Under the pieces are notes generated by a model that saw nothing but the letters and a program-made list of their open reading frames with translations, was not told where the DNA came from and did not search any database. The translations under genes and the position numbers were made by a program. Shown here piece by piece: positions 46,683 to 58,846 of a stretch of 64,000 nt of DNA (positions within the stretch are counted from its first letter, which is position 1; the number at the start of each line of letters is the position of its first letter). This stretch comes from Boothiomyces macroporosus (lineage: Eukaryota > Chytridiomycota > Chytridiomycetes > Rhizophydiales > Terramycetaceae): the NCBI GenBank assembly GCA_027604185.1, contig JADGKB010000003.1, positions 267,674-331,673 on the forward strand. Reading direction: 5' to 3'.

Positions 46683-46937
46683 CGAAAATAATTCATTAAA
46701 TTACAGCAGTTTATATACTGATAAATCACATGATGAAACTATAAAAGCTTAACCTTAATATTAGTTCAAAACTAGAGGAATCTTAAAGGTTAATTATAGT
46801 TTGTACTTTATAATTGCATATCCTTGATTGCCATAGATAGAAATCAAAGCTTAGATCCAAAGGCAAAGCCAATACTCTTGATACAGGTATTTTTATTTTT
46901 TGATAGTCAGCTATTTCAGTAGTAAGGAGGATGTTGG

Positions 46938-48141
46938 TTACCCCCGTTGATTGTCCAAGATGGCTTGACGACGAATGGCAAAGTTGATTAAATCCTTGCA
47001 GAATTCCTTTGGGTCAGTTTGAGAATTGAAAAGAATGTCAGCCAATGATGATGAATGTGGAATAAATGATAATCCACAGTTTGCATTAACTTCAAGGACT
47101 ACAGGTTCACAATGATCTCTACTTTTTGTTCTAATATCCACCCTTCCATATCCTGAGCCACCGCAGCTAAGGTAAGCCAATTTGCTGATTTCTTTACTTT
47201 AGTTAATATTTACCTTTTAGTTTTTCTTGAATATCTGACGGGGCTAACTCATGCCAATATATATGAGATGCATCAGCAGCTGGAATACTCCCCAAATCAA
47301 AGCCTTCCCAAGCTATAATTAGAAATGAATTACATCTCTCAAAGGAAAGAATTCTTTGATTTCCTTTCAGTGAATCACTGAAATTCCTCTCCATAGCTGG
47401 ATAAACCTTTACTCCTTGATGTGCATCCCCAGTTACTAATACTGTGTATTCTCTTCCGGGCAAGAATACTTCCACAAACGCTTCACTTACTTTTTGCAAA
47501 AGCTGTACTTGCTTTAATGCCGCATCCTTGCTTTCAACGACAGACTCATCAGTGATTCCCAAGGATCCATACGAAATTGCCGGCTTTACTATGAATGGAA
47601 ATCCCAGTTGAGAAATTGCCAGATCCAAATCAATACTTTCTGCTCCTCTTCTAATTTCAATAAATTTAGCCGTTGGGACGTTTTCCTGTTCAAGCAACTA
47701 CATTAATATTTGCGTACTTTCTTTAGCACTGGTTTGCTGGTGGTGTTTTCATAGAAAATGGCGTCTGCACCAGTAAAGGCAACATTTCTCTCTTCGAGAA
47801 AGTTTACAACCCCAATTCCCTGAGTTTACATACTACTTACTGGGTACCCGTCTGATTCGACACCGTCGCACAGATTAATTACCACAACGTTGGTGCTACT
47901 TTGTATTTTTTTTTCTAATACATCCCTATAGTTTATGAGAGTAATTGGAAGTGTTTCAATATTGGACCCTGGATAGAGGGATTTTAGTAACGAATGTAAC
48001 ACTGCTACAGTCTCTTGCCTTCCGCTCTATTGTTAGTAAACTCGTCACCTCATTCGCGAGCAAGATATGTTCATTTGCTTGAGACTGGGCTAGATGACCT
48101 TCCAAGATGTATATATTTTCAATAACTCTTTGCAATTCCAT
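46938..48141 (-). CDS. D-alanine--D-alanine ligase-like ATP-grasp protein
   Basis: Five exons (introns 22, 21, 20 and 22 nt) give 372 residues. The C-terminal ATP-grasp domain matches the D-Ala-D-Ala ligase family: PFIVKPAISYGSLGITDES (ATP-binding loop), EAFVEVFLPGREYTVLVTGD, GYGRVDIRTK and VVLEVNANCGLSFIPHSS (metal-binding Glu and Asn). The N-terminal part (VVVINLCDGVESDGYPGIGV, then EERNVAFTGADAIFYENT) fits the family pre-ATP-grasp domain. Fungi make no peptidoglycan, so the substrate is probably another amino acid or dipeptide; related fungal genes are uncharacterised. Its eukaryotic-type tiny introns show it is a resident gene even if its origin was bacterial. Confidence 0.85.
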
Positions 48142-48260
48142 TTCAATTTGTAAAAGACACTGCCAAGAATTAGGCGTGACAAGTCATCCACCCAAACAAT
48201 ACAGAGACAATTTGCAACACTACAACTGAGAGAATGTGTGGCTCTGCCAATTTATTAAAT

Positions 48261-49661
48261 TTAAACGCTCAAAAGTAGTCTGGCTGGATCTTCGATTGCT
48301 TCCTTCACTTTCACAAGGAAAGTAGTAGCTTCACGACCATCAATCAAACGGTGGTCGTAGGTAAGAGCAATATACATCATTGGTCGCACAACTACTTGGC
48401 CATCAACAACAACAGCTCTGTCTTTCACTGCATGCATACCCAAAATTGCTGATTGTGGTCTGTTAATGATTGGGGTTCCATATAGGGATCCAAATACCCC
48501 ACCATTAGAGATTGTGAAAGTACCTCCAGCCATGTCTTCAACTGCGATTTCATTATTTTTGGCCTGGGTTAAAGAAAAGTACCTTCTTTCCTAATGCAGC
48601 CAATGCTTGTTCCAATTGAACAATGTTTAAAGTTTCGCAATTTCTTAAAACTGGTGTAACCAATCCTTTAGGAGTGGACACAGCAACCGAGATGTCCACA
48701 AAATCAGAGTAAACAATGTTTTCTCCTGGAATTAACAAAACAAACCTTCAATTCTGGCATTAATTGCTGGAATTTCCAAAAGGGCTGAAGATGCGGCCTT
48801 AAGGAAAGCTCCCATGAATCCAAGCTTTACTCCGTGCTTATCCAATACAGCATCCTTGTATTTTTTACGCAAGCTCACCAAAGCACTAGCATGAGATACC
48901 ACTTACCTCATATCTACTTCGTTGAATGTAGTCAATGAGGCCGCAATATTCTGAGATTCTTTTAGTCTTTTTGCAATAGTGCTTCTCATTCTGTTCATCT
49001 TTACTGATCTTTCTGTTCGAACTCCAGGAATATATCCAGGCAAATCATCAATTGCGACTGGCTTTGCGCTTGGTGCTACTGGTTTTGGAGCTGAAGGAGC
49101 AGGTGGAGGGGGTGCAGATTTCGCAGCTGGAGTAGGGGTTGGTGCAGCAGCTGGTTTAGGTGGAGCAACTGGGGTTGGCTCAGGCTTGGTTTCTGCGACA
49201 GTTGGTTTACTTTCAACTGGGGCAGATTTTTGACCTTCAGGAACATCCCCCAATTCAATTTTAAATAAATCTGCTCCAACAGCAACAGTGTCTCCCTCCG
49301 CAGCAAACAAATCAAGCACCTTTCCACTTTCTGGAGCGTTAACTTGTACATCAATCTTTCATTAAAAATCTTCAAACCTTGTCCGTTTCAATAGTTGCAA
49401 TCTGTTCATCACGTTCAACATATTCCCCAATTTCTACAATCAGTTATTTAATACTCTTGTGCCATTGTGTCAGAGTTCCTTCGGTAATGGACTCTCCCAT
49501 GGATGGAGTCTTGATAGTCTTTTCGGTGGCTACATTAGGAAATATTTACCCATAAATCTTAGCTGTTGGAATGCCGGAGCCAAGTTTCTAGCAGCCCTTG
49601 AGATAATTGCACGCTTTACTGCTCCCTGCAGTGAAAGAGTCTTGTTTAACAGAGATGACAT
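48261..49661 (-). CDS. KGD2: Dihydrolipoyl succinyltransferase, E2 of 2-oxoglutarate dehydrogenase
   Basis: Transfers succinyl groups to CoA in the mitochondrial TCA cycle. Seven exons (introns 20, 21, 22, 21, 20 and 19 nt) give 425 residues. A Ser/Arg/Ala-rich presequence ([20 protein letters not shown]) is followed by the lipoyl domain, [14 protein letters not shown] to [18 protein letters not shown] with the lipoyl Lys in ETDKIDV. A Pro/Ala linker comes next; like KGD2 of other fungi it lacks a clear E3-binding domain. The catalytic core has [55 protein letters not shown] and the active-site [11 protein letters not shown]. Divergent from ATG16L with only 34 bp between ATGs. Confidence 0.97.
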
Positions 49662-49695
49662 TTTTTTTCTGTAGCTTTTTTGCCGCAGTAACCTA

Positions 49696-51599
49696 ATGAC
49701 CGCAATAAAGCCAAAATGGGAGAATTCGATCCAAAGACAACTGGTAGTGCTGCGGGATATAAACAACCAGTTTGCATTCTTTGGCGGTAGCATTCCTTAA
49801 TGTAGATAACGACCTGCTCTACGTTGCTAATGAGCTGTCCAAAACCAAGATTGAAAATCAAAAGAATATTGAACTCCTCACGGAAAAACAATTGGAAATA
49901 GAGCGGAATGAGATGTAAGGGTTGTTAATGAAGGTTGATCCACCAGCATCCAAAGATTGTTGATCTTCAAAATGAAATTGCAATGTTGCAGCAGGAGCAG
50001 AAGGATTTCTACAAAACAAACTCTACAAATGCTCAGCGCATTGTTTCTCTCATTGACAATGTGCAAGTTTTGCAGACCGAGCTTACCCAGTTAAAAGCAG
50101 AGTAGACAATAGTTAACAAAGACGAGATTCCCTGGCAAAGACCAATGCTTCATCTGCAATAAGGGTTAAAGATCTTGAAGAACTCATTAATGAGAAAGAT
50201 CGGGTAATTCAAATTCTACGAGATGAATTGCAGGCACATCAGTTGGAATTGGTCCAGAGAGAAAGCCAACTGGAAAATGCCCAAGCCAAAGTGAAAGAGT
50301 TGGAAAATGAAAACCAGGTTATTGTAAAGTAATATTAGGACCTTATTCGTCGGTGGATTTTAGAAAAAGAAAAGGAAGCCCAAAAGATTAATGAAGTAAA
50401 TGAATTTGTCGAAAATACCTTAAAAACAAAGGACTCCATGTCAAACAGAGTAACCAGTGTTAATTATAGGTACTTTCATTGTTCAAGAGCACTTCTAAAG
50501 CAAGTGCGGTGACTGAAGAAGAGTTCACTACCCCCACAATGTCTGTCTTACCGTCAATTTTGAAAAAACAATTTGTAAGTGGTATTAAGATTAGAAAAAG
50601 GTTCATGACGATGATATCAACTGTATGGGGATTAGTAGCGATGGAAACCTGCTGGCCACTGGAGGTAATGACAAAAAACTAGTAATTCACGATATTCAGT
50701 CTGGTACACAACTTTAACCAAAGGGACTCCAAAAGCAATATTGACTGGATCTTTGCAGGCAATCATGTCTGTGGCATTTAGCCGTATGGGAGATATGGTT
50801 TTGGCATCGTCTAATGATAATTCCACCAAAATATGGGATTTGAATTCCAAAAGAATAATTGTATGATTAAATTAACTATAGCACACTTTTAATGGCCATT
50901 TACAAAAGATCTATTCTTCGAAATTTATCGACTCTAATACTATTGTAAGACCCACTAATCTAGATATCCGGCTCACACGATCGCACCATCAAAGTTTTAT
51001 TTTCCTAATATAGATTTGGGATTTGGTTAAAGGATATTGTACGAAAACAATTTTCACAATGTCATCGTGTAATGATTTGGCCATTTTGACTCCTGACGGG
51101 TTATTTATATCTAATTTAGGTCGCTCATTGCCAGTGGCCACCTGGATAATAACCTGCGTATTTGGGATGCTAAATCTGGTAAAAGCGTAAAAGAAATATC
51201 TGGAATACACTTTGGGCAGATTACTTCTGTTCAAGTTTCACCGGATTATCGAAAGGTGATGACTACTTCAAGGGATAACACGATAAAAATTATGGATACA
51301 CGAATGTTTATGACTCTAAACACATGTATATCACCTGGATTCAAAGTAGCGTCAAATTGGGCAAAGTCTTGTTTTAGCTCAGATGGAACTTATGTTGCGA
51401 GCGGGTCAGCCGATGGTTGTGTGTATATTTGGAAGGACTCGGAATTGGTTACCACTCTTTCAAAGCATAGGTAAGTGATATTGACTTTAGTGCTGGGGTA
51501 TGTAGCGTTGCTTGGTCGCCTACCGAAGGCTCAAGCGTTTTCTCGGCTTCTGATAAAGACAAGGTTGTGAATCAATGGGGAAATGATAAAATACAATAA
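49696..51599 (+). CDS. ATG16: Autophagy protein ATG16 with WD40 propeller (ATG16L type)
   Basis: ATG16 dimerises and recruits ATG12-ATG5 to the phagophore to direct ATG8 lipidation. Thirteen exons (twelve introns of 19-21 nt) give 554 residues. The N-terminus has an ATG5-binding-like helix (IKPKWENSIQRQLVVL) and then a long coiled coil. DLIRRWILEKEKEAQKINEV matches the ATG16 dimer region RWMAEKAQEANRLN. The C-terminal about 300 residues form a WD40 propeller: ISGSHDRTIKIWDL, IASGHLDNNLRIWDAKSG, VMTTSRDNTIKIMDTRM and VASGSADGCVYIWKDSEL. APGFKCG-like SPGFKVA appears as in animal ATG16L1. Yeast Atg16 lacks the propeller, so this is the ancestral animal-type form. Confidence 0.95.
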
Positions 51600-51614
51600 A
51601 TAATTAGGATATAT

Positions 51615-53747
51615 TCAACTATGTTTTTTTTCTAATCTAGCCCACCCTACCCCACAGTATGCGAACCAATCTTTATAATGCATGTTGGGATTCCATTCAA
51701 CCTATCATGAGTTATGATATACCTGGAAAATGCCCGATTTAGGATCATGTATGCTATTCGTTGATTTATCAGAGAGTTTCTAAAATTAGAAAAGTCCACC
51801 TTCTTCGAATTGGTATGCTGGAATTTGACCTTGCTATTATTTCCAGTATTAACCGTCACTAATTGAGTAAATGCTGCGCTGCCTTTTTTGAATATTTCCG
51901 ATAAATCCCCTTGATTTACAGTACCATCTGCTGAAGCTGTTAATACTAGCGTGCCGTACTTTGATGTTGACATTGACCAAATAGTTGCGTTATGGTTAAC
52001 CAATCCAATCTTTCCTCCAGTCAAGTCGCCTTTTCCAGTTTGGTTTTTTGGTTCAAACCCTGGTCTAACGAGTTTGGCTACATTGTCCATCTCTGCAAAG
52101 AGTACACCTTCTGATGATGAAACTATTTCCCCACAAGATATGTATCCTATAATTAGACGCCTATTCACCTAATGTCTTTACCAGTGTGAATGGATTAGCG
52201 ATATCCCATATGTCTGTTAAAATAAGTCTTCCATCTGTGGAGCCGCTGACAATATAGCGATTGTTGTGGAACCAACCTATAAAAGTAATCAAGGAATCAT
52301 GAGCTCTTGTGTAAATAACAGGTTGCATGTTTGAGGATTTTTTCCGGAGTAATTCCTTCAGATTCCAAACTATAATGTGGCCTACCAGTAAATAAAAATA
52401 TACCATTAGAGCATCCAGCGGCAAGGAGATCGTCTTGGGACCACTGAATGGTTGTCAAACTAGTGTTTGGGACTGCAAGCTGCAGTATTTCGTCGATTTC
52501 CACAGACTTACCAACATATATCTCTTGAAGATTTAATGGAATGCTATAAATTCTCAACGAGCCATCCCCAAACACCACTGCTATAAAGCCTAGTCGATTG
52601 TGATTGCTGTAATAGGCACCATTAGGACACCATTTCATATCTACAATAGCCCCAAAATTCGTTTCCAATCTAAAAAGCATACTTGGCAAAGTTTCCTCAT
52701 CTGGATTAAATTTCCAAATCTGAATCTCTGAGTTTATATCCTCATTGTTGTCGCTGTACTCGTGATAGAAAAACTTTTCTTGGTGGCCCCCAACTGCAAA
52801 GTATTCTGGGTCATTTCCCAAATTAATCTTTGGAGCCCAAGTTATTTTTGTGGCCAAAAGTCCTGTATTTATCGTAAATTGTCTAGACTGCTGGAAATCT
52901 ACATGAGCGATGGTGTACTTGAAATGCAAGACCCAAACACGTGTAACGTTTGAGATAATTGTTCTTTTTTGTAATGCATTGAAATATCCAGAGCGCTCGT
53001 CCTAGGTACACTATTGAAAAGCTTTAAATTGATGTCAAATTTACCATAGGTTGAATCCGATTGCCGTTCTTCTATTTCGAATGTAGCTACACATTTTGCT
53101 TTCTTTGGAGTGTAGGATTGAGGAGCGACTGGTTTCAAATTAGGTTTGTCTATCTTTAATTTGAAGGTCATCAGCTTGTTTCTATTTTTGAATTTAAATG
53201 ACAATGGTACACTCAATATATCCTTGTTGCTTTCAAAGAATTGAGTGACAATTTGAAATTTCTTTGCAATAGTAGGTTTCTGATTACCTTCCAATATCAT
53301 TAGGTCACTGAGGTGATGTACTGAATTGTTTAAATGATATTGCAATCCGTTATATTGCTGGAATTCTTTGCTGCACTTTGAAAATAAGCACGGAAATCCT
53401 GGACATTCGGTGTAGTTGATGAATTCCTCTGATGGTTGTGCAATTTTGGGATTGAGCTCCCCCTCCGCAATTAATATTTCCTGCAACGACTGGATGACCT
53501 CTTTGGCTACCATTGAATCGGTGTTTTTGGATGGTGCTAACGGAGTAGAATTCTTTAACGGTTCAGCAAGACCTTTGGATCTTCTAGTTCTAGGTTGAAT
53601 TTGATTATCGTTCAACTCCTTCAGCTCTTGGCTGATATCTTCATCCGAAAATTTCATCTCCAACTCTTCTTCAGATTCTGCAATGTATTCATCGTCATCA
53701 AATAAGGATGTGAAAGCCCGTCGTTTTTGATTCTTTTTCGCCCTCAT
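51615..53747 (-). CDS. TFC6: TFIIIC WD40 subunit (TFC6/Sfc6/GTF3C2-like)
   Basis: A subunit of the RNA polymerase III factor TFIIIC that binds the B box of tRNA genes. Six exons (introns 20, 22, 22, 20 and 21 nt) give 675 residues. An acidic Lys/Ser-rich N-terminus is followed by a C2H2-type finger (CLFSKCSKEFQQYNGLQYHL). The WD40 region shows DMKWCPNGAYY..RLGFIAVVFGDGSLRIYSIP, the signature of the GTF3C2/Tfc6 family. It continues AAGCSNGHIIVWNLKELL (made by the second intron), FHNNRYIVSGSTDGRLIL and the final VEWNPNMHYKDWFAYCGVG. The last two introns are needed to reach this conserved end. It converges on ATG16 (15 bp) and diverges from FAM135 (35 bp). Confidence 0.9.
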
Positions 53748-53782
53748 TTTTGCAAAAAAATAGAGCGTGTTTTCAAGCTCAA

Positions 53783-55594
53783 ATGGTATCCACTATATAT
53801 TTGAAATGCTGCTGTTATATTGGAAAATTTCAAAATATTGATATCCTTAGATCAGGATATTACAAAGTTTCCATAAAAATTAAATCTACCCCACATAGTC
53901 AACTGTCCATTGATCATTTGGAGCTCATAAATCCAGAATATCTTGGAGAGGAAGATACTACTAAACTGATAAGTGGGAGAAAGCAAAGTTTAAATACCGA
54001 AATATTCCATATACTGTATGAAGGACAGGAAATTTCGTTTGATCGAATGGGTGTGTTTGACGTCCATCTCCCAGTGGAAAAGCTTTCAGAAAAGCTTGAA
54101 ATTACCTACAAACTGTATTATGGAGAAAGCAACCCAAAGAAATTATCTACAATCCAAAAGAAAAAAATTCAAGTGAATACTTTTGATACTTCAAAGTACT
54201 TGCAATTTGTATTTGATGGAAATGAATACTCATTCATGGACGTGTATTTTACCTCATTTATAAGCTACGTTAACATGCAACAGCCTAAAATTAATGTCCC
54301 TCAAGTGTCGTACTTATTAGGGGAGCAATTATCCCAAATAGAAACGATTGACCGATATATATCTTTAAAATCTCAAAGAAAGGATGCTTCTTCAAAACTT
54401 TCAATGTTTTTTAGTAGAAATAGTGGTATATTTGATGTAAAATCTGTTCAAGAATTTAGGAAAATAGCAAGTAACCTATCCCCTGAAATATTGCTGTCGC
54501 TTCAAGAAGAGCTGTATAGTATCTCTTCAGAGCTGTTTCCCGTTTGGTGCAAAACTTCTTTGTTTGAATTCTATGCAAATTTATTAAATGACAGAAAAAA
54601 GTATTGTGGTGAAGTGCAAACCAAACATATTCCAAATGTTGACTGCTCCAAAATCTCTCCTTCTGTAAGCATCGCCCAATCTAAACAGTTACAGCTATAC
54701 ACTGCAAACTGTTGTTCTTCCACATTATTAAAACCATTACCTGGCTCAGATGTTCATGTAATTGTATTTGTTCATGGGTTCCTAGGATGTTCTGAAGACT
54801 TTCGGCAATTTCGAAATCAATATCTTCATTTACTGATCAACAACGGGATGCTTGACCATCGTATCATTTTCTACTTCAGCAAAGCAAATGAAAAGCGGTC
54901 ATATTTGAATTTGCCAACCATGGGTAGGAAACTAGCAGAAGAAGTGGATGATTATTTGCGAAACTCTCGTCAAGCTGTTACGAAACTATCCTTCTATTGT
55001 CATTCACTTGGAGGTCTAATTGCTCGATTTGCATTAAGAAACAAAAGACTATGCCCATATCGACAGCTATTCCATCAATTTGTTACTTATGCCACACCTC
55101 ACTGTTCGTTTAACCTTCATGAGCACTTTTTGCTCAAACCATTCATGAAGTCTGTAAATCAATTTACCCATTCCAAATTACCCAAACAATTGCGTATGTC
55201 AGATCATAAGAACCAAAGGGAGACCGCAATTTATCTTCTTGCGAGTGATCAAACATTAAAGCACTTCAAAAAAGTCATCTTCTATGCTTCCCCTCAAGAT
55301 AAGGTATATGATAAATTTATGATATAGTACGTTCTTTTTGAAAGTGCATTAGCAATACCTGTTATAAATACGACAAATATATCACGTCTTTGGATAGAAA
55401 AACGCCAGATACATAAAGAAATGTGTAGCTTGATAGAAAAAAATTGTCCCGATTTACTAAGAGTGGTTGTGGATTTCAGTGATAATCAGGGTCTGCAAGT
55501 AAATTCAAATGATATTTTAGGAAGGTTGGCACATATAAAAATTATTACAGATACAGACTTCATAAATTATTCAATTTGTAATATACATGGATAA
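53783..55594 (+). CDS. FAM135 family protein with DUF676 serine-hydrolase domain
   Basis: Two exons (intron 55304-55327, 24 nt) give 595 residues; ATG 53783 is the first in frame, though the frame is open upstream to 53750. The N-terminal FAM135 domain shows KFQNIDILRSGYYKVSIKIK and FHILYEGQEISF. The C-terminal DUF676/lipase-like alpha/beta-hydrolase shows VIVFVHGFLGCSEDFRQF (oxyanion), LSFYCHSLGGLIARFAL with the nucleophile Ser, and FVTYATPHCSFNLHE. The last exon supplies RLWIEKRQIHKEM and VVVDFSDNQ, similar to the end of FAM135 proteins. Animals and many protists have FAM135; it is rare in well-known fungi. The cellular role is unknown; membrane lipid hydrolysis is inferred. Confidence 0.9.
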
Positions 55595-55826
55595 CAATAA
55601 AACAAATCTTCTTTATAGATGTGTAGTTAAGGAACTAATATACAGTTGTACAAAAGAGTGAAATTACTTCATCGAGGGTGTGTGTAAAAAGAAACATTAT
55701 GGATGACGAATAGGTCGCCAAAGATTTGAATAAGATAGTAGTTGAAGTTCACAAACGTTTCTATTGTAAGATCTTTAGAAAACAAATAAACGCTTTGTTA
55801 TTCCTATTGTCTCTTTTACTATTCTG

Positions 55827-58800
55827 ATGGAAGACGAGTATTCACACCAGCAAAGTACAGCTAAAAAGGCGAAAGAGTATATCGCAAATAATCACATCCA
55901 TGAGTTATTCGAAGTGATCTTGTGGCTAACTCTAGAGTATAGCTGTTGGAATTACATACCATCAACCAACAGATCCTATTCATTTCATGGAAGATTGTTT
56001 AAAGAAGGTTAGGCAAGACAATCTACTCACTGTTGCACCTTATCAGAAAGGATATTTGAGATGGGATTCCTTCTTACCACCAAAAGAGGAGCATAAATCA
56101 ACTTATTTATTGGAAAATCAGAAAGATATTTACAGGAAATTGTACAACCCAACAACTATAGTTCCTCCAATTAAGCCTTACGTAAAGGAGACGCCAAATA
56201 ACCCCCTAAATGTCAAAGTTTTAAATTTCAGAACATTGCCGGATATAATGTTGAGTGCACCGCCTATAAGAAAATCAAAGGCGTGGACCAATATAGTTTT
56301 CGTGATAGGAGGTCCAGGATGTGGAAAGGGAACTCAATGTGAAAGAATCGCAAAAGAATATAATTACCTACATCTATCAGTTGGAGATTTGCTAAGAAAT
56401 GAAGCGACCAAGCATACAACTACTGGACACGAAATTAGTAGATTGATTGCGGAAGGAAAGATTGTACCTATGGTACCTTTAAAATAATGTTTAGCATATT
56501 ACTTTGAAATTGTTAAACAAAGCAATGTTATTAAATGATATGTGTCAAGGTTTCCTCATCGATGGTTTTCCAAGACAGTTGGATGTAAAACAGCTCTAAT
56601 TTTAGCAAGCAATTGAATTTGAAGAGACCGTAAATAGTTGATAACCAAAGGTTGCTAAACCAAGATTTGTACTGTATTATGAATGTGGAAAAGAATTATT
56701 AGAAAAGAGAATCCTTAAACGAGGGCAAACTAGTGGTAGAAATGATGACAACATTGAAACAATCATGAAAAGATTTAGGACTTTTGAAGAGAAAACTATG
56801 CCAGTGGTTGAATATTACGAAAAGAAAGATCTCTGCCATAAAGTTATGATAATTAACCATTAGATATTGGCCGAAGGGGGAATTGAAGAAATTTTCTTAG
56901 AAACTAAATTGTACTTTGAGGTAACACCGTTGTACCATCAAAATATAGTGTTTGTTTTGGGAGGACCTGGTTCTGGTATTCTATTATTAACACTAGGAAA
57001 AGGAACTCAATGTGAGAAATTGGCAGAGGAGTTCCAGCTAGTTCATCTTTCAACGGGAGACTTACTTAGAGAAGAAGTATCAATAAGGTCCAAAATTGGA
57101 ATCGAAGCAGAGAAATTAATGAAAGAAGGTTTGATGGTCCCAAAGGTAGCTTAATTATTAATTTTAAGAAATTCCTTTTGGATATTCTGAGGAAAAAGAT
57201 ATCTGAAAATATGGGTGCAGTTGGATTTTTAATTGATGGTTTTCCTCGAACTTTGGACCAAGCAGATGATTTCGAGACTACAATTGGACCATGTCGTGCA
57301 GTATTGGCATTCGACTGCCCTTTGCAAGTTTTAGAAAAACGGCTAATTGAAAGAGGAAAAACCAGTGGAAGAGCAGATGATAACTTGGAGACTATCAAGA
57401 AAAGATTTGCAACTTTCAAAGAGCAAAGTTTACCAGTAATTCAGCATTACAAGCAAAAAGGGAAGGTGGTAGAAATATCTTCTACTGCAGAAATTCACGA
57501 GGTTTATGAAGAATCAAAAAAGGTTTTCCTTAGAAAATATCCTTGTAAACATCGAAACATTATCTTTGTTCTTGGTGGCCCAGGAGCAGGGAAAGGCACA
57601 CAATGTGCATTTATAGTGAACGAATACAAATTTAAACATATATCAACCGGAGACCTTTTGAGAAGAGAGATAGAAAATCAGACACCAATAGGTTTGGCTG
57701 TAACCGGTTATGTTTCAAAAGGACAAAATGCACCAATGGTAAATTATCACCAACATAGAACATAATTGTTGAACTTTTAAAAACTGAAGTATTGAATAAC
57801 TTAGATGCACCAGGAATATTAATTGATGGATTTCCAAGAGCGATGGGTAACATAGTGATTAATGTTCTAGATCAAGCGTTGGAGTTTGAAAGAGTGGTAA
57901 ATAGTTTCATAACATTAAGATAGGTCGGCCACGGTTCGTTTTGGGGTACAGCTGCCCTTTAGAAATTTTGGAAAATCGTTTGATTGAAAGAGGAAAGACA
58001 AGTGGAAGATTGGATGATAATCTTGAAACTATTCGTAAAAGATTTCACACCTTCCAAACTGAGAGTATGCCGGTTTTGCATTATTACAATTTGAAAAAGA
58101 AGCTTATCAGAGTTCATTATTACTAAATTAGATATCATCTACTTCGGCCCCAGAGTTGATTTATGATAAACTGAAAAGTGAGATTTCTCTTGCTGTGCCA
58201 GATTTGCCTTTTAAAGATAAAGAAATTGTATTTGTGCTGGGTGGTAAGGGTGGATGTAATATTAGGGCCTGGTTCTGGTAAAGGTACACAATGTGAGCAG
58301 ATAATCAAGAATTTTGGATATATACATATTTCAACCGGAGATTTACTACGTGAAGAAGTGAACCAAAAAACGGAACTTGGCAAACAATTGGAAGCTGACA
58401 TGAAAGAAGGAAAAATGATTTCAATTGTAACAGTTTTTGATGGTAGGATGTGATAATGAATTTGCTGTGCAAAAAAATGGAGAACACCAGAAAATTAAAT
58501 CCAAGAGGATATTTAATCGATGGGTATCCTCGTACAATGGAACAAGTGTATTTGGTATTTTGTTCTAATTCAGTTTGAGTCTACGATTGCAAATTGTACT
58601 TTTGCCCTATACTTTGATGCTTCACGTGAAACACTTATTAAACGACTTCTTCAAAGAGGGAAAACCAGTGGAAGGGCTGATGACAATGAAGAAAGCATCA
58701 AAAAGAGGCTGACAGTTTTCAATAATGAGTCTTTACCAGTGATACATTACTTTTCACATCAAGAAAAACTTAAAAAAATTAATGCCGAAAATGATCCTTC

Positions 58801-58846
58801 CAAAGTTACATTAGAAACATTGCGTTTATTTGAAGAATTAAAATAA
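55827..58846 (+). CDS. Tetra-domain adenylate kinase with N-terminal RIIa-type docking domain (AK5/axonemal type)
   Basis: Interconverts AMP/ATP and ADP. Fifteen exons (fourteen introns, 20-28 nt) give 903 residues. The N-terminus [37 protein letters not shown] is an RIIa/Dpy30-like dimerisation-docking domain as in AK5, formed only after removing intron 55914-55935. Four adenylate kinase domains follow, with P-loops [12 protein letters not shown] (56308), [12 protein letters not shown] (split by intron 56976-56996), [12 protein letters not shown] (about 57574) and [11 protein letters not shown] (split by intron 58244-58265). Each has STGDLLR-type and DGFPR segments and a [14 protein letters not shown] lid region. 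Multi-domain adenylate kinases with docking domains occur in cilia and flagella, so this suggests zoospores. It overlaps the VPS18 3' end. Confidence 0.94.

Noticed and set aside
48979..49233. Gly/Ala-rich plus-strand frame opposite KGD2
   Set aside because: It is the complement of the Pro/Ala linker of the E2 enzyme.
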